Positions 14,360 to 14,437 of a stretch of DNA of 14,437 nt are shown here, one piece after another. This DNA comes from Bacillota bacterium. GTDB lineage: Bacteria; Bacillota; Clostridia; Oscillospirales; Ruminococcaceae. The position numbers and the translations under genes were made by a program. The notes beneath the pieces are model-generated. The model made no database searches and was not told the DNA's origin. It worked only from the letters and a program-made list of their open reading frames with translations. The stretch covers positions 1-14,437 of the forward strand of contig JAEXAZ010000070.1 in NCBI GenBank assembly GCA_023394255.1, written 5' to 3'. Each line of letters starts with the position of its first letter. The stretch's first letter is position 1.

Positions 14360-14437
14360 ACCGGCAGATCACTGACCTTGGCGTTTCGAACACAGCTTCC
14401 TGGCATGGCGTTCTGGAGCTGCTGCAACGCCTGTGCG
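14356..14437 (+). CDS. Unidentified gene, first 27 codons
   Basis: Begins MNRQITDLGVSNTASW and stays open to the window edge. The ATG overlaps the Mch stop (ATGA), with GGAAGGGGGAATGAAACG before it, so it is coupled to Mch. The N-terminus does not look like an ABC ATPase (no early beta strand/Walker region pattern). I do not recognise a family from this fragment. Confidence 0.7.
   Translation, partial: MNRQITDLGVSNTASWHGVLELLQRLC

Noticed and set aside
1..14437. Mobile elements, CRISPR arrays, tRNA or rRNA genes
   Set aside because: No transposase or integrase frames, no regularly spaced repeats, and no tRNA/rRNA sequences were recognised on either strand.

Overview
The window looks like part of a chromosome of an anaerobic, Gram-positive, Clostridia-like bacterium. 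This rests on strong AAGGAGG-type ribosome binding sites, two short clostridial-style lipoprotein signal peptides with an L-S/A-G-C lipobox, frequent TTG/GTG starts, and AT-rich intergenic DNA between GC-rich genes. The organism assignment is an inference from style, not from a marker gene.

Two gene clusters diverge from a 466-bp regulatory region (6029-6494). To the left, on the minus strand, are genes for two molybdenum hydroxylases of the xanthine dehydrogenase/aldehyde oxidase family. First comes a 2Fe-2S subunit (6028-5546) and a complete molybdopterin subunit (5549-3312). After a 209-bp gap with its own terminator-like hairpin come a second 2Fe-2S subunit (3102-2638, apparently starting at an ATC codon), one FAD subunit (2638-1823) and a second molybdopterin subunit (1826 to the window edge, C-terminus missing). 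To the right, on the plus strand, are a BMP-family lipoprotein (6495-7568), a hairpin-rich 285-bp gap, two BPD_transp_2 permeases (7854-9795), an iron-type alcohol dehydrogenase (9810-10958), a second BMP lipoprotein (11013-12068), a cytosine-deaminase-like amidohydrolase (12071-13291), a homologue of methenyl-tetrahydromethanopterin cyclohydrolase (Mch, 13376-14359), and the first codons of another gene (14356 onward).

Read together, this is a plausible catabolic locus for an N-heterocycle (purine, pyrimidine, pterin or similar). Uptake would be by a nucleoside/purine-type ABC importer, ring hydroxylation by the Mo enzymes, and ring opening or deamination by the amidohydrolase. The dehydrogenase and the Mch homologue would handle a carbonyl product and a one-carbon or cyclic amidine fragment. 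The substrate is not shown by the sequence. The strongest oddity is Mch, an enzyme of the tetrahydromethanopterin C1 pathway of archaea and methylotrophs, inside such an operon of a Clostridia-like bacterium. The importer also lacks its ATPase gene in this window.

Regulation appears to use transcription attenuation repeatedly. Both divergent leaders, and the gap before the second hydroxylase, contain a hairpin followed by a U-run upstream of the first gene's ribosome binding site. In all three, the G-U wobble pairs make the fold better on the transcribed strand. The minus leader is the most elaborate, with two tandem long stem-loops.
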